Below are positions 49,707-58,658 of a DNA stretch of 64,000 bases, piece by piece. The stretch is from Mucilaginibacter sp. Bleaf8 (lineage in GTDB: Bacteria > Bacteroidota > Bacteroidia > Sphingobacteriales > Sphingobacteriaceae), in NCBI RefSeq assembly GCF_018390515.1, contig NZ_JAHBBK010000007.1:56172-120171 (forward strand). The letters are read 5' to 3'. The notes beneath the pieces are model-generated. The model ran no database searches. It was not told the origin of the DNA and worked only from the letters and a program-made list of their open reading frames with translations. The position numbers and the translations under genes are program-made. The stretch's first letter is position 1, and the number at the start of each line of letters is the position of its first letter.

Positions 49707-50711
49707 TTATCTTGCCGCAGATAATTCCTGAAAAGATAACTGCTCGTTTTGCTGTTTAATGATAGCTGGGCTATTTTTGGCAGACAACCATATATAAACG
49801 CCCAATGCTATCAGCATCATCACCAAGCCTAAGGTGCCAAAAAGGCCGGGCCAGGGAGTGCCCTTAAAAAACATTTCGCCAAGCAGGGTAAATAATACGC
49901 CGAGCACCTGCGTAGCCTCAACAGTAAGTAAGGAAAGAAAGTGCTTGCCTGCCTGTTGCATAGCTTTGTAGAATAAGATACTGCCAAACACACCTGAAAA
50001 TAGTACCGCAATAACAGATGATTGTAGTTGCAGGGCAGATGGCATGCCGCTGGAATGATAACCATACGCTGCTAATGCAATTTGTACCGGCAGGCTACCA
50101 ATAGTCATGCCCAGCACACGTTGCATTGGGTCAAGCTGAATGCCTTCAGTTTCCAGTTTGTAAAGCAATTTGCGGTTGCCAAGCGGCCATAAAAATGCGG
50201 CTACAATAGCCATCATCATACTCAGTCCAATAGTTGCTTTATCGTGCAGGTGTGCCAAGCGCTCAAACTGCATAGTAAATAAGCTGATAACCAGCAGGCA
50301 GGATAATAAAAGCGCTTTACGCGATATGATGGCGCGATGATCTTTATAAATGAATGGCGAGATTAATATGCCAGCCAGTACGGTGGTCATAAATCCGGCT
50401 GTTACCAGCCAGCCCGGAGCCATGGTGATGGCATAAGAGAGTAGTGCATAATAGCCGCCAAAACCCACACAGCCCCATAATAAAAAGGTGCCGGCGGTAT
50501 GTTTCAATACCTGAAATAAAGGAGTTAGCTTACCTCTTGCAGCTACTAACAGAAGCAATACCGGTAACAGGAGTAAGTAGCGTAAGCAAGCCGTCCAGGC
50601 CCAGTTGCCGCCATGAAAAGCGTTAAGGCTGTTAACAATTAAACCGGTGGATAAAAACAGGGCGCTCAATATTCCTAATAAAACCGCTTTGATTGTATTT
50701 GCTTTAGCCAT
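49707..50711 (-). CDS. DMT-superfamily multidrug-resistance-like efflux transporter
   Basis: The 334-residue protein has about ten membrane helices in two EamA-like halves. The N-terminal LGILSALFLSTGLIVNSLNAFHGGNW and PWPGLFGTLGLVMMLIALGVY near the C-terminus resemble the EmrE-like multidrug resistance efflux family of PF13536. The substrate is unknown. The AraC regulator upstream on the same strand (start 51731) is a likely controller, although a terminator-like hairpin lies between them. Confidence 0.85.
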   Translation of the reverse strand: MAKANTIKAVLLGILSALFLSTGLIVNSLNAFHGGNWAWTACLRYLLLLPVLLLLVAARGKLTPLFQVLKHTAGTFLLWGCVGFGGYYALLSYAITMAPGWLVTAGFMTTVLAGILISPFIYKDHRAIISRKALLLSCLLVISLFTMQFERLAHLHDKATIGLSMMMAIVAAFLWPLGNRKLLYKLETEGIQLDPMQRVLGMTIGSLPVQIALAAYGYHSSGMPSALQLQSSVIAVLFSGVFGSILFYKAMQQAGKHFLSLLTVEATQVLGVLFTLLGEMFFKGTPWPGLFGTLGLVMMLIALGVYIWLSAKNSPAIIKQQNEQLSFQELSAAR

Positions 50712-50726
50712 ATTCGGGTATAAAAA

Positions 50727-50765
50727 ATAAAAAGCGCTTACAGGTGGTAGCCTTTAGGCGCTTTT
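50727..50765 (-). terminator. Terminator of the AraC gene (minus strand)
   Basis: AAAAGCGC (50730-50737) and GCGCTTTT (50758-50765) pair, with an inner AGG/CCT pairing. Read on the minus strand the stem is followed by TTTTTATTTTTTATA. Confidence 0.7.
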
Positions 50766-50876
50766 ATACTAACTAAACTTAACGCGTGAAGATGGTTCTT
50801 TCTTTACGCTGCAAAGTTGGCAAAGCTTTAGGGTTTGATGTATTACAGAAATGTATAATCTGTTATACCAATTTGC

Positions 50877-51731
50877 TTATTTATGAAATTGATTGCGAAA
50901 GGCTGATGGCGTATGCCCGGTATGCTTCTTAAAAAACACTGCTAAATGCGATTGATTGTTAAAGCCCAATTCATAAGCAATCTCTTTCATGGGCATTGAT
51001 GAAGCAGCCAGCAACGCTTCTGTTTCAGATAGTAGGCGTTCGGTAATTAAATCGGGTACAATTTTACCGGTAGCGGTTTTTACCGTATCATTAAGCTTAC
51101 GTGCAGGTACGCCCAGCGCCTTACTGTAAAAAGAAGTTTCCCATTCGGTTTTATAATGACGGCCTATCAGCGTTTTAAGTTTCCGGATAAGCTCGGCATC
51201 TGCTGACCTGACTGAAAAACGTTCCGTTTGCTGGTATTGCTGTGCGGTATATAAAAGAAGTAAACTAAGATAGTGCAGAATGATTTCCAGATCGGCTTTC
51301 TGCTTTAACTCCCCGGCCAGTAACTCGGCTACCTGGTTAAACTTTTGCAAAGTGGAATGTGCTAAATCCACCCATGGTGATCTGTTGAAATAATCCAATA
51401 TGCCCGATTGTTCCTGTTGCGGATGTACGTTCAGAAAGCGTTGAAAAAGCATATCGTCAAACAAAATCAGCCACCCGTCGGCGGGGTATTCCACAACCTG
51501 GTGTACCTGGTTTTCGTGCAAAAAGAAAGCGCGGCCTACCTGCATATCATATTCTTTAAAATTGATAGCGTGCCTGCCGCTGCCTTGGGTAGTCCAGCAA
51601 AGCATATAAAAGTCGTGCCGGTGCGGTGTGGCCGATGAGTCGTCATGAAAACCGTTCATGCGGATGAGCTGAATCGGTGAGCTATCCAGCATGGGCTGAA
51701 AAGGCAGGTCTGTAAACGCTTCTTTAGGCAT
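50877..51731 (-). CDS. AraC-family transcriptional regulator with cupin domain
   Basis: The 284-residue protein has an N-terminal cupin-like ligand domain (about 25-120; HRHDFYMLCWTTQGSGRHAINF) and a C-terminal AraC HTH pair (about 185-284) ending in SHLAVFFKKHTGHTPSAFRNQF, the classic family signature. The ligand is unknown. It lies upstream of the DMT transporter on the same strand, so it may sense that transporter's substrate. Confidence 0.93.
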   Translation of the reverse strand: MPKEAFTDLPFQPMLDSSPIQLIRMNGFHDDSSATPHRHDFYMLCWTTQGSGRHAINFKEYDMQVGRAFFLHENQVHQVVEYPADGWLILFDDMLFQRFLNVHPQQEQSGILDYFNRSPWVDLAHSTLQKFNQVAELLAGELKQKADLEIILHYLSLLLLYTAQQYQQTERFSVRSADAELIRKLKTLIGRHYKTEWETSFYSKALGVPARKLNDTVKTATGKIVPDLITERLLSETEALLAASSMPMKEIAYELGFNNQSHLAVFFKKHTGHTPSAFRNQFHK

Positions 51732-51826
51732 GATTAGTTTTACAATTGGCTTTTATAAAAACAGGCGCAAAAGTAAAAGTTTGCCTGTAATAATAGTATA
51801 GCCTAATTGTGTGTGGTAAGGTCAAC

Positions 51827-53320
51827 TTACCAGCTGCCACCTGCACCGCCACCGCTGGTGCTGCCCCCGCCAAAACTACTGCCAGATGATGATGAACTGC
51901 TACTTGATGATGACGAAGATGATGAGCTGCTACGGGTTTTCATGGGGATAACCACCGCTCTTACAATCTGCTCAAACTTACAGTTGCTGCAGGTGCGCAC
52001 CTCCTGCCCTTTGCCGCTTCTGCTGTAGGTAGCAGGCTCCAATGTAATGAGCTTGGGCTTGTCCAGCGTTTTAAATCCGCATTCGGGGCAGTTGGCATAC
52101 CGGTTAAAGTTACTGCAGTTGTACTTAATAATCTTTTGTTCGTTGTTACTGCCCAGCCAAATATAATACGTATACACGCCCAACTCTTCTTCCTTGTGCT
52201 GCCCATCGGACAGGTAAGGCTTACCTGTCTCATTTTCATTGCGGTTTACGCGGATCATAGGTTTGCCCGAGGCATCCAGCGGGGGCTGTAGCTTCTTCTC
52301 CTGTTCCTGCCGGCGAAAGTATTCTGCAATGAACAGGATGATGATAAATGGCGAAAGCCAGAGGCTCCACCAGGTTCTTTTGTAAAAGCTGTATAGTGCA
52401 TTCGTAAAGTATTCATCATCCGGATTTACTTTTCTGAGTATGCTTGCCTTATTTAAATAGCTTACAAAAAACAGGATGGTAGATAGGCTATAAACGATAA
52501 CTGGTAAATCGTCCAAACGTGTAGAGGATATGAGCCATCTGAAACCGACGGTGAAAGCTATTAGACCGATTAAAGCCAGCAAGCCCAGAAAAAAGGTCAC
52601 CATAATAACAGTAGCTGCATTATCATAGGCGGTAGTTCTCTTGTAATCGCTCTTGTTTACATTTGGAACTTGTTTTTTAATGTACCGGCGCATCATAACA
52701 AAAGCCCCGGTAAGCAATAACGCCCAGCCAACAGGTACATACCAGCCGGTTGATGAGGGGTTGTCTTTTGTGAGCAAGGCACCGAGTTCGCGCTGGTTTT
52801 CGGGGGTGCGTAAGTAGGTGTCAATGGTAGTGATGGCATCTATAACACCTTGCCCATATTGCTTTTCCCTGAACCGGGGCACCAGGTACTGGTCGCCAAT
52901 TCGGCGTAAATCGGCATCGGGCAGCAGCCCCTCCATGCCATCGCCGGTAATAAAGCGATACTGCCTGCGGTCAACAGCTACAAAAAGCAACAGGCCATTG
53001 TTGGCTCCCTTTTTACCAATGCCCCACTTCCTGAACAAGTCTTTGGCAAAATTAAAATCGTCGTCATCTGCATTAAAGTCATGAATAATTACCACGGCTG
53101 TTTCCACGCCGGTTGTGTCTTTCAGGCTTTTGATGATATTATTCAGTACAGTGACATCCGCTTCGTTCAATATCCCATCGGGGTTACTTACATAACCATC
53201 GGTCGTAGTTGTGGGGTTAGGTATATCATTAATCGTATGGTAAGATTGGGCTATGCTGCAAAAAGGCAACAGGCATAGCACAAATAATATGTAGCGTAGG
53301 GTAAGGTTTTTAAATAACAT
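51827..53320 (-). CDS. TPM-domain membrane protein with zinc-ribbon and Gly/Ser-rich tail (YdjH/YgcG-like)
   Basis: I place the start at ATG 53318-53320, so a signal peptide (1-25, SIAQ) begins directly, giving 497 residues. The TPM domain (about 43-160, with GVETAVVIIHDF and GKKGANNGLLLFVAVDRRQYRFITGDGMEG) is periplasmic. At least four helices follow between about 185 and 345. The cytoplasmic C-terminal part has paired cysteines (CPECG, CSNCK) forming a likely zinc ribbon, then a run of about seventeen serines and a GGGS-type tail. TPM proteins act in membrane maintenance. The divergent neighbours (zinc ribbon, SPFH) recall the B. subtilis pspA-ydjGHI cluster. Confidence 0.87.
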   Translation of the reverse strand: MLFKNLTLRYILFVLCLLPFCSIAQSYHTINDIPNPTTTTDGYVSNPDGILNEADVTVLNNIIKSLKDTTGVETAVVIIHDFNADDDDFNFAKDLFRKWGIGKKGANNGLLLFVAVDRRQYRFITGDGMEGLLPDADLRRIGDQYLVPRFREKQYGQGVIDAITTIDTYLRTPENQRELGALLTKDNPSSTGWYVPVGWALLLTGAFVMMRRYIKKQVPNVNKSDYKRTTAYDNAATVIMVTFFLGLLALIGLIAFTVGFRWLISSTRLDDLPVIVYSLSTILFFVSYLNKASILRKVNPDDEYFTNALYSFYKRTWWSLWLSPFIIILFIAEYFRRQEQEKKLQPPLDASGKPMIRVNRNENETGKPYLSDGQHKEEELGVYTYYIWLGSNNEQKIIKYNCSNFNRYANCPECGFKTLDKPKLITLEPATYSRSGKGQEVRTCSNCKFEQIVRAVVIPMKTRSSSSSSSSSSSSSSSSGSSFGGGSTSGGGAGGSW

Positions 53321-53552
53321 GTTCAGGTAGCGGTTGAGCAGTAGCTTAAAAGTATTATGCAAATCAAATAATTTACTGCATGTATTCATAATAGCTAACA
53401 CTTAGAAATTCATTTAGTTGTTATGTGAAGTTGATTGACCGTTTGTTGGTAAGGTCACGTAATACATACTTATTAAAACCTTGCAAGCCGGCAAATTGTA
53501 TATAGCAGAGATACGTATTAATTTTTAAGCTACTGAAACCTATCCGATCACT

Positions 53553-54881
53553 ATGGCGAAGGAGATTAAAGCAATAAAATGTCCGCATTGCGGCAGTACA
53601 GATAAAACTGAACTTAAACCCGATCATTACCGGTGCAACAGTTGCCAAACAGAGTACTTTTTGGATAATGATGATATTAACATCAATCACCGTTATACTT
53701 ACAATTATACCCAGCCTGCCGATGATCATAAAACTATAAAAACACTGGGCATATGGATAATAGGCATAATGGTGTTTTTTGTATTGGCAGGCATAGTGAT
53801 ATCCAAGTTAAAGCCTGCAAGAAGCTATAAGTCTTCTTACAACACTGCTACAACATCCTCTGTGCAGTCGGATGAATATACCGCATTCTATTCCAAAACC
53901 ACTGGTTTTTTAAGCGGCGATAACGAGCCGGTTGTTGTATCACTGATGCAACGTAACTACTATGGTAACGAGAAAAAAAGCGGTAGTTATCTGTCTTTTT
54001 ATAATCCAATAAAAAAGGAATTTATAAAAGAGAGTAAAGTTGATTTTAATATTGAGTCAAGCTCCGACATGGATTTCAGAACGTTTAACGATGGTAACCT
54101 GTACCTGACAGTTAAAAAAAGTCATCTTTTCTTAGTTGATAAAAATAGCTTTCAGCTAAAAGAAGTAACAGAACAGGTATTTAACGGTATTCCGCAACTG
54201 ACAGCTGGTGTTGCCAGTTTTGAGTTTGTTTACAATAGGTATGGCGATGGCCTTAAGGTAATGACCAATGATGGTAAAACATTCAATTACTATCCGGGCA
54301 TCAAAAAAGTATATACAGAAGATCAGTTGTATACGGCACAGCATGGTATGAATACATTGCTGCCAAATGCTAAAGAAAAAACTTATATCGTTTTTAGTGA
54401 TAAAAGCATGCATTTCCCGGAAGAGAAACTGCAACTTTTAAAGATTACTTACATGAGTAATGCGGGCGGACCCGAGGATAAAGAAACATCGCCATCCTGG
54501 TCGCGCGATTTTGGTGGCTCGGGCATTTTTACAGATAGGGATCCTTATAGAAAAGTGCTGATTGATAAAAGCCGCCATCGTGTTGTGCGCTATACTGACC
54601 TTACGCCCGGCAGGTTATATTTTGAGCCATCTGTAGTTTATTATGATGATAAGCAGGTGCTAATTGATTACAAAGCTACCCCCTCGCCTGGCGCGCCGAC
54701 AAGGCTGCAATGCCTGGATGCCGAAACCGGTAAAATAAAATGGAGCACTGATATTAAAGAGCATATGCGTGGTAAGGTGATTCCTTACAGCGGCGGGTTC
54801 GTTGCCGTAAACGACTATTCGGCCGATGTTACCCTAATTAGTGCACAGGGTAAAGTAACAGAACAATATTCCATTAAATAA
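53553..54881 (+). CDS. Membrane protein with N-terminal zinc ribbon and large extracytoplasmic domain (YdjG-like position)
   Basis: The 442-residue protein begins with a TFIIB-like zinc ribbon (Cys10, Cys13, Cys28, Cys31; KCPHCGS…RCNSCQTEY). One transmembrane helix lies at about 65-88. The remaining 350 residues are beta-rich and resemble a propeller-like (PQQ/quinoprotein-type) domain, e.g. LQCLDAETGKIKWS near 392-405. The topology puts the ribbon in the cytoplasm and the propeller outside. The SPFH gene follows 9 bases downstream. Partner function in membrane stress is inferred from this neighbourhood. Confidence 0.78.
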   Translation: MAKEIKAIKCPHCGSTDKTELKPDHYRCNSCQTEYFLDNDDININHRYTYNYTQPADDHKTIKTLGIWIIGIMVFFVLAGIVISKLKPARSYKSSYNTATTSSVQSDEYTAFYSKTTGFLSGDNEPVVVSLMQRNYYGNEKKSGSYLSFYNPIKKEFIKESKVDFNIESSSDMDFRTFNDGNLYLTVKKSHLFLVDKNSFQLKEVTEQVFNGIPQLTAGVASFEFVYNRYGDGLKVMTNDGKTFNYYPGIKKVYTEDQLYTAQHGMNTLLPNAKEKTYIVFSDKSMHFPEEKLQLLKITYMSNAGGPEDKETSPSWSRDFGGSGIFTDRDPYRKVLIDKSRHRVVRYTDLTPGRLYFEPSVVYYDDKQVLIDYKATPSPGAPTRLQCLDAETGKIKWSTDIKEHMRGKVIPYSGGFVAVNDYSADVTLISAQGKVTEQYSIK

Positions 54882-54890
54882 AAAGCTATT

Positions 54891-55892
54891 ATGGGAATCA
54901 GAGACTTTTTCAGCAAACAGTTTGCAACAGTTATAGAATGGAAAAACCAGCAGCCCGATCTGCTGATTTTTAAATATACTTTTGATGGTGATGAGATTAA
55001 AAATGCCAGCAAGTTGATTGTAGCGCCTGGTCAGGGATGTATACTGGTTTATGAAGGCACCGTGGCCGAGCATATTACAGAAGAAGGTATTTATGAGCTC
55101 GAAACAGCCAACCACCCTTTCATCACCACACTGCTTAAACTGCGTAATTTGTTCGAGAGTGAGCATAAGCTCAAAATATACTATTACCGTACTGCCGAAT
55201 TGGTAAACCAAAGCTGGGGTACGGCCATGCCTGTTAAGTATGCCGATCCGGTATATAATATTCCTGTTGAGCTGGGGGTGAATGGTAATTACTCTTATCG
55301 CATAACCAATGCCCTTCACTTTTTTACCCAGGTGGTAGGAGTTAAAGATGTATACACCGAGGCGGCAGCAAGGCAGCTTATTCAATCGCGTATTGCACAA
55401 ACGCTGGTTGCTCACCTGGCATCTGCAAAATTATCTTATTTACAAATTGATGCCGAACTGGGCAATATAGCTGCTGCGTTACAAGAACAGTTAAATGCGG
55501 CATTTGAGCAGTTAGGTTTTAAGCTAACGCATTTCCAGATACTGGGAACCGTATTTGACAAACAGACCCAGAGCCGTATCAGTAACATAGCTGATGTAAC
55601 GGCCGAGAGCCTGGCAGCAGAACAAGGCGGACTCAATTATGTAGAAATGCAAAAGCTAAAAGCGCTGCGTGATGCCGCCCGAAACGAAGGCGGCCTGGCC
55701 GGTGCCGGTATGCAATTAGGTGCCGGAGCCGAACTGGGGAAAATATTTGCATCAGAAAAAGATACGGCTTTACAGCAAAGCGGCACTGATGCAGTAGCAC
55801 AGCTGCAAAAATTAAAGTTATTGCTAAACGAAGGCATCATTACGCAGGAAGAATTTGATGCCGGCAAGAAAAAATGGTTGGATAAATTATAA
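54891..55892 (+). CDS. SPFH-domain protein with C-terminal SHOCT-like helix pair (YdjI-like)
   Basis: The 333-residue protein has no signal peptide. The N-terminal ATVIEWKNQQPDLLIFKY and VAPGQGCILVYEGTVAEHITEEGIYEL match the YdjI/virion-core-protein-like branch of SPFH (band 7) proteins. The SPFH fold runs to about 220, then a helical segment and a glycine-rich stretch (GGLAGAGMQLGAG). A short SHOCT-like motif closes it (LKLLLNEGIITQEEFDAGKKKWL). In B. subtilis YdjI acts with YdjG and YdjH to recruit PspA to membranes. No pspA gene is present in this window. Confidence 0.88.
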   Translation: MGIRDFFSKQFATVIEWKNQQPDLLIFKYTFDGDEIKNASKLIVAPGQGCILVYEGTVAEHITEEGIYELETANHPFITTLLKLRNLFESEHKLKIYYYRTAELVNQSWGTAMPVKYADPVYNIPVELGVNGNYSYRITNALHFFTQVVGVKDVYTEAAARQLIQSRIAQTLVAHLASAKLSYLQIDAELGNIAAALQEQLNAAFEQLGFKLTHFQILGTVFDKQTQSRISNIADVTAESLAAEQGGLNYVEMQKLKALRDAARNEGGLAGAGMQLGAGAELGKIFASEKDTALQQSGTDAVAQLQKLKLLLNEGIITQEEFDAGKKKWLDKL

Positions 55893-55923
55893 AACACCTT
55901 ACTAACCTTACCGGATACCTGCC

Positions 55924-56601
55924 ATGATATTTACCAGCGAACTATTACAACAACTGGAAAAAGACGGGTCCTTAAAGCGTGCCTATGCCGGCGAAGGCAG
56001 CTTAGGGCAAAACAGATGGATTATATTGCCTATGGTGGTAGGGGCAATAAGCGCTTTTGGCGCTTATTGCTTTTATGATATGGCTAAAACCGATTCCAGC
56101 TATTCTCCATTGATGTGGGCTTGTGCGGCCTTGCTACTAATTTGTTTAATTGCCGTGGCATTAATACAAAGAGGTGCCAAAAAGAAAGCTCTGGCAGGTA
56201 ATTTAGATAATGTAAACGTATGCATAGCTAAAAGGATTGCCGGTAACGAGCAGGCTGAGGTTTACTACGGTATATATACGACCGGTAACAAACGCCATGA
56301 TGCCGCATTTATCGAAGCTGTGGCTGATAAAATTTATCATATACACGATGAGCAAGACCTGGCAGTAAAGCGCAGAATTGCAGAGCTGTTCAGCCCGGCA
56401 TTGATGAGTACGTATGTTGCACCTACATTACTACCCGTCCAGTTTACCTTCGGTGAAAATGTTTATCACAAAGAGTTTAAATTTACTGATGTGGATAGTA
56501 GCATGAAGCAATACATTACAGAGAATGATGGCAGGTTTATTCTATTATCCTATGATAATGTAAGCGTGCCTGTCCTAAGGAGCTTACCTGATAACCTATA
56601 A
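55924..56601 (+). CDS. Hypothetical membrane protein of the TPM/SPFH cluster
   Basis: The 225-residue protein has two adjacent membrane helices (about 35-52 and 62-83) and a soluble C-terminal domain of about 140 residues without a recognised motif. The gene starts 31 bases after the SPFH stop and is likely the last gene of that operon. Within the region coding for the first helix there is an 11-bp perfect inverted repeat (56044-56070). Confidence 0.75.
   Translation: MIFTSELLQQLEKDGSLKRAYAGEGSLGQNRWIILPMVVGAISAFGAYCFYDMAKTDSSYSPLMWACAALLLICLIAVALIQRGAKKKALAGNLDNVNVCIAKRIAGNEQAEVYYGIYTTGNKRHDAAFIEAVADKIYHIHDEQDLAVKRRIAELFSPALMSTYVAPTLLPVQFTFGENVYHKEFKFTDVDSSMKQYITENDGRFILLSYDNVSVPVLRSLPDNL
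56044..56070 (+). repeat. Perfect hairpin inside the coding sequence of the gene at 55924
   Basis: GCAATAAGCGC (56044-56054) and GCGCTTATTGC (56060-56070) are complementary over 11 bp with a 5-nt TTTTG loop, followed by TTTTATG. It looks like an intragenic attenuator or intrinsic terminator, but coding constraint may have produced it. Confidence 0.5.
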
Positions 56602-56662
56602 GATGCTGCATTCATGTTAAATTTAATGACATTTAAATTAAACTATCTCCCAAAATCCTTTC

Positions 56663-56685
56663 TACATTTGCTTAACACTGTTAAG
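56663..56685 (+). promoter_or_regulatory. tetR promoter -7 box and adjoining operator
   Basis: TACATTTG (56663-56670) matches TAnnTTTG and is followed at once by CTTAACACTGTTAAG (56671-56685), a perfect palindrome with 7-bp arms covering the expected transcription start. The same motif appears before the efflux operon. Confidence 0.78.
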
Positions 56686-56703
56686 TAAATTAATAGCTTT
56701 AAA

Positions 56704-57303
56704 ATGGGCAGCAAGGAGAGGAAGCAACGGCTAAAAGATGAAACCAGGATCAATATTCTGGATGCTGCCCTTTGTATAGGTAAAAAAGAGGGTTGGCAGG
56801 CATTGAGCATGCGCAAAATAGCTGATGTAATTGAATATACGGCACCGGTTATTTACGAATACTTCTCTAATAAAGAAGCCCTTTTACTTGAGCTTACAAA
56901 AAAAGGCTATCTCATGTTAAGCCGCGATATGCAGGCTGCGCGCGACAAGCACGCTAAGCCAGCCGAGCAACTGGAGGCTATGTGGCTTACCTACTGGCAT
57001 TTTGCCTTTGCCGAAAAAGAGCTTTATCAGCTCATGTTTGGTATTGAAGTAAACTGCTGCGTTTTTGATAACAGTTTGCCTGAAGCCGAAGCACCGGCCA
57101 TTATGATAAGCGATGTGATACGCGAGTTAATGGGAGGTGATGGTATATCAGAAGATGAAATCTGCAGACGCTATTATACATTCTGGTCTGTTGTACATGG
57201 GTTGATCTCTATCAACCTGGTTAGGCAGGGCGTAAGCGATGATATTAATAAACAAGTATTAAGAGATGCCATAGGTGGTATCATAAGAGCTATAAAGGCT
57301 TAG
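56704..57303 (+). CDS. TetR-family repressor of the RND efflux operon
   Basis: The 199-residue protein has an N-terminal TetR HTH (about 13-60: INILDAALCIGKKEGWQALSMRKIADVIEYTAPVIYEYFSNKEALLLELT). The C-terminal ligand domain (about 70-199) contains a WHFAF/LYQLMFGIE segment as in many TetR drug regulators. It lies immediately upstream of a complete RND efflux operon on the same strand. Palindromes CTTAACACTGTTAAG before its own gene and the pump genes imply it represses both. Confidence 0.93.
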   Translation: MGSKERKQRLKDETRINILDAALCIGKKEGWQALSMRKIADVIEYTAPVIYEYFSNKEALLLELTKKGYLMLSRDMQAARDKHAKPAEQLEAMWLTYWHFAFAEKELYQLMFGIEVNCCVFDNSLPEAEAPAIMISDVIRELMGGDGISEDEICRRYYTFWSVVHGLISINLVRQGVSDDINKQVLRDAIGGIIRAIKA

Positions 57304-57388
57304 CCGTTCCGGGGGCAATATATATTACTACATTCTTCATTGATAATTAAACTGCTATGTACACATATCACTATAACTTCGACTACTA

Positions 57389-57403
57389 TTTAACACTGTT
57401 AGG
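57389..57403. promoter_or_regulatory. Second TetR operator, upstream of the efflux operon
   Basis: TTTAACACTGTTAGG (57389-57403) matches the tetR operator CTTAACACTGTTAAG at 13 of 15 positions. It lies about 115 bases before the membrane-fusion gene. A related half-site (TTGTTAAG) occurs at 57414-57421. Confidence 0.7.
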
Positions 57404-57504
57404 TATTTTACCATTGTTAAGTTAGCATTAATTCTTTTAAAAGCCTCACTAAGCAATATCACTTACTCCGAATGAAAACTCACAACACAAACAACTATAC
57501 ACTC

Positions 57505-58647
57505 ATGAAACCATTAGCATTATTATTAACGCTGGCCGTTTTGTATGGATGTTCGCAGCAACCGCAACAACAGCAGGCTGCCGAACCGCCTTCACTACCT
57601 GTTATGTCAATTAGCACAGGTAATCCAACTACTTATCAGGATTATCCGGCTTCTATAGAAGGAGCCGTTAACGTAGAAATCCGCCCGCAGGTAGAGGGTA
57701 CGCTTGATCAGATATTTGTAGATGAAGGCGCCTACGTAACTAAAGGTCAGTCTTTATTCAAAATAAACGATCGCCCGTACCGCGAAAAGCTGAATAATGC
57801 CAAAGCTGCCCTGCATGCAGCTGAAGGCGCATATGCCAACGCACAGCTGGAAGTTGAAAAATTAAGTCCGCTGGTTGAAAATAAAGTGGTATCCGATTAT
57901 CAGCTGAAAGCTGCCAAGGCAGCATTAAAAGTTGCTGCCGCTAATGTAGAACAGGCCAGAGCACAAGTAGGTACGGCACAAATTGATATGGGCTATACCG
58001 TTGTCAAAGCCCCGGTAAGCGGTTACATTGGTCGTTTAGTAAAAAAGCAAGGTAGCTTGGTTTCGCCGGCCGATGCACAATCCCTTACACAATTATCAGA
58101 TGTGCACGATGTGCATGTGTACTTTTCACTGGGCGAAACCGACTTTATTAATTTTAAAGAACAATATGCCGGTCATAGCCTACAGGAAAAGATCAAAAAC
58201 CTGCCGCCTGTATCTTTAATCTTATCCGATGATAGTGCCTATACCCTTCCGGGCCGCGTAGATATGGTAGACGGGCAGTTTGATAAAACCACCGCTGCCA
58301 TTACCCTGCGTGCCAGCTTTAAAAATGCCGATGGCATGCTAAGATCAGGCAATACCGGTAAGGTGCGCCTGGCATTGCAACACAAAAATGTAAACCTTGT
58401 ACCTACCGATGCCACTGTTGAAATGCAAGACAAAGTGTTTGTATACACCGTGGGCGACAGTAATAAAGTAAGCAAGCAACCTATCACCATTATTGGTAAA
58501 AGCGGCAACAACTATTTGGTAAAAGCAGGTGTAAAACCCGGCGACCGTATTGTTACCACCGGTATTGACCATTTACAGGAGGGGCAGGTAATTAAACCCG
58601 AGCCGGTTAAAGCAGCCGATGCCCTTGCCCTATCAGCTAAAAAATAA
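57505..58647 (+). CDS. RND efflux periplasmic adaptor (membrane fusion lipoprotein)
   Basis: From ATG 57505 the product has 380 residues and an ideal lipoprotein signal (MKPLALLLTLAVLYGC). An in-frame ATG at 57472 would add 11 residues, which is also possible. The HlyD/AcrA-like order is visible: barrel-sandwich half GTLDQIFVDEGAYVTKGQSLFKI, a coiled-coil hairpin (about 75-130), second half PVSGYIGRLVKKQGSLV, and beta-barrel and membrane-proximal domains to the end. It bridges the RND pump and the outer-membrane channel. The RND gene starts 11 bases downstream. Confidence 0.94.
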   Translation: MKPLALLLTLAVLYGCSQQPQQQQAAEPPSLPVMSISTGNPTTYQDYPASIEGAVNVEIRPQVEGTLDQIFVDEGAYVTKGQSLFKINDRPYREKLNNAKAALHAAEGAYANAQLEVEKLSPLVENKVVSDYQLKAAKAALKVAAANVEQARAQVGTAQIDMGYTVVKAPVSGYIGRLVKKQGSLVSPADAQSLTQLSDVHDVHVYFSLGETDFINFKEQYAGHSLQEKIKNLPPVSLILSDDSAYTLPGRVDMVDGQFDKTTAAITLRASFKNADGMLRSGNTGKVRLALQHKNVNLVPTDATVEMQDKVFVYTVGDSNKVSKQPITIIGKSGNNYLVKAGVKPGDRIVTTGIDHLQEGQVIKPEPVKAADALALSAKK

Positions 58648-58658
58648 ATCTTATTATC

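Noticed and set aside
51807..52028. Asp/Leu/Pro-rich plus-strand frame opposite the serine-rich tail of the TPM protein
   Set aside because: It is the antisense reading of the repetitive Ser codons of a clear gene and has no independent support.
53321..53401. N-terminal extension of 27 residues on the TPM protein
   Set aside because: It would bury the signal peptide behind a polar segment; the downstream ATG gives a standard export signal.
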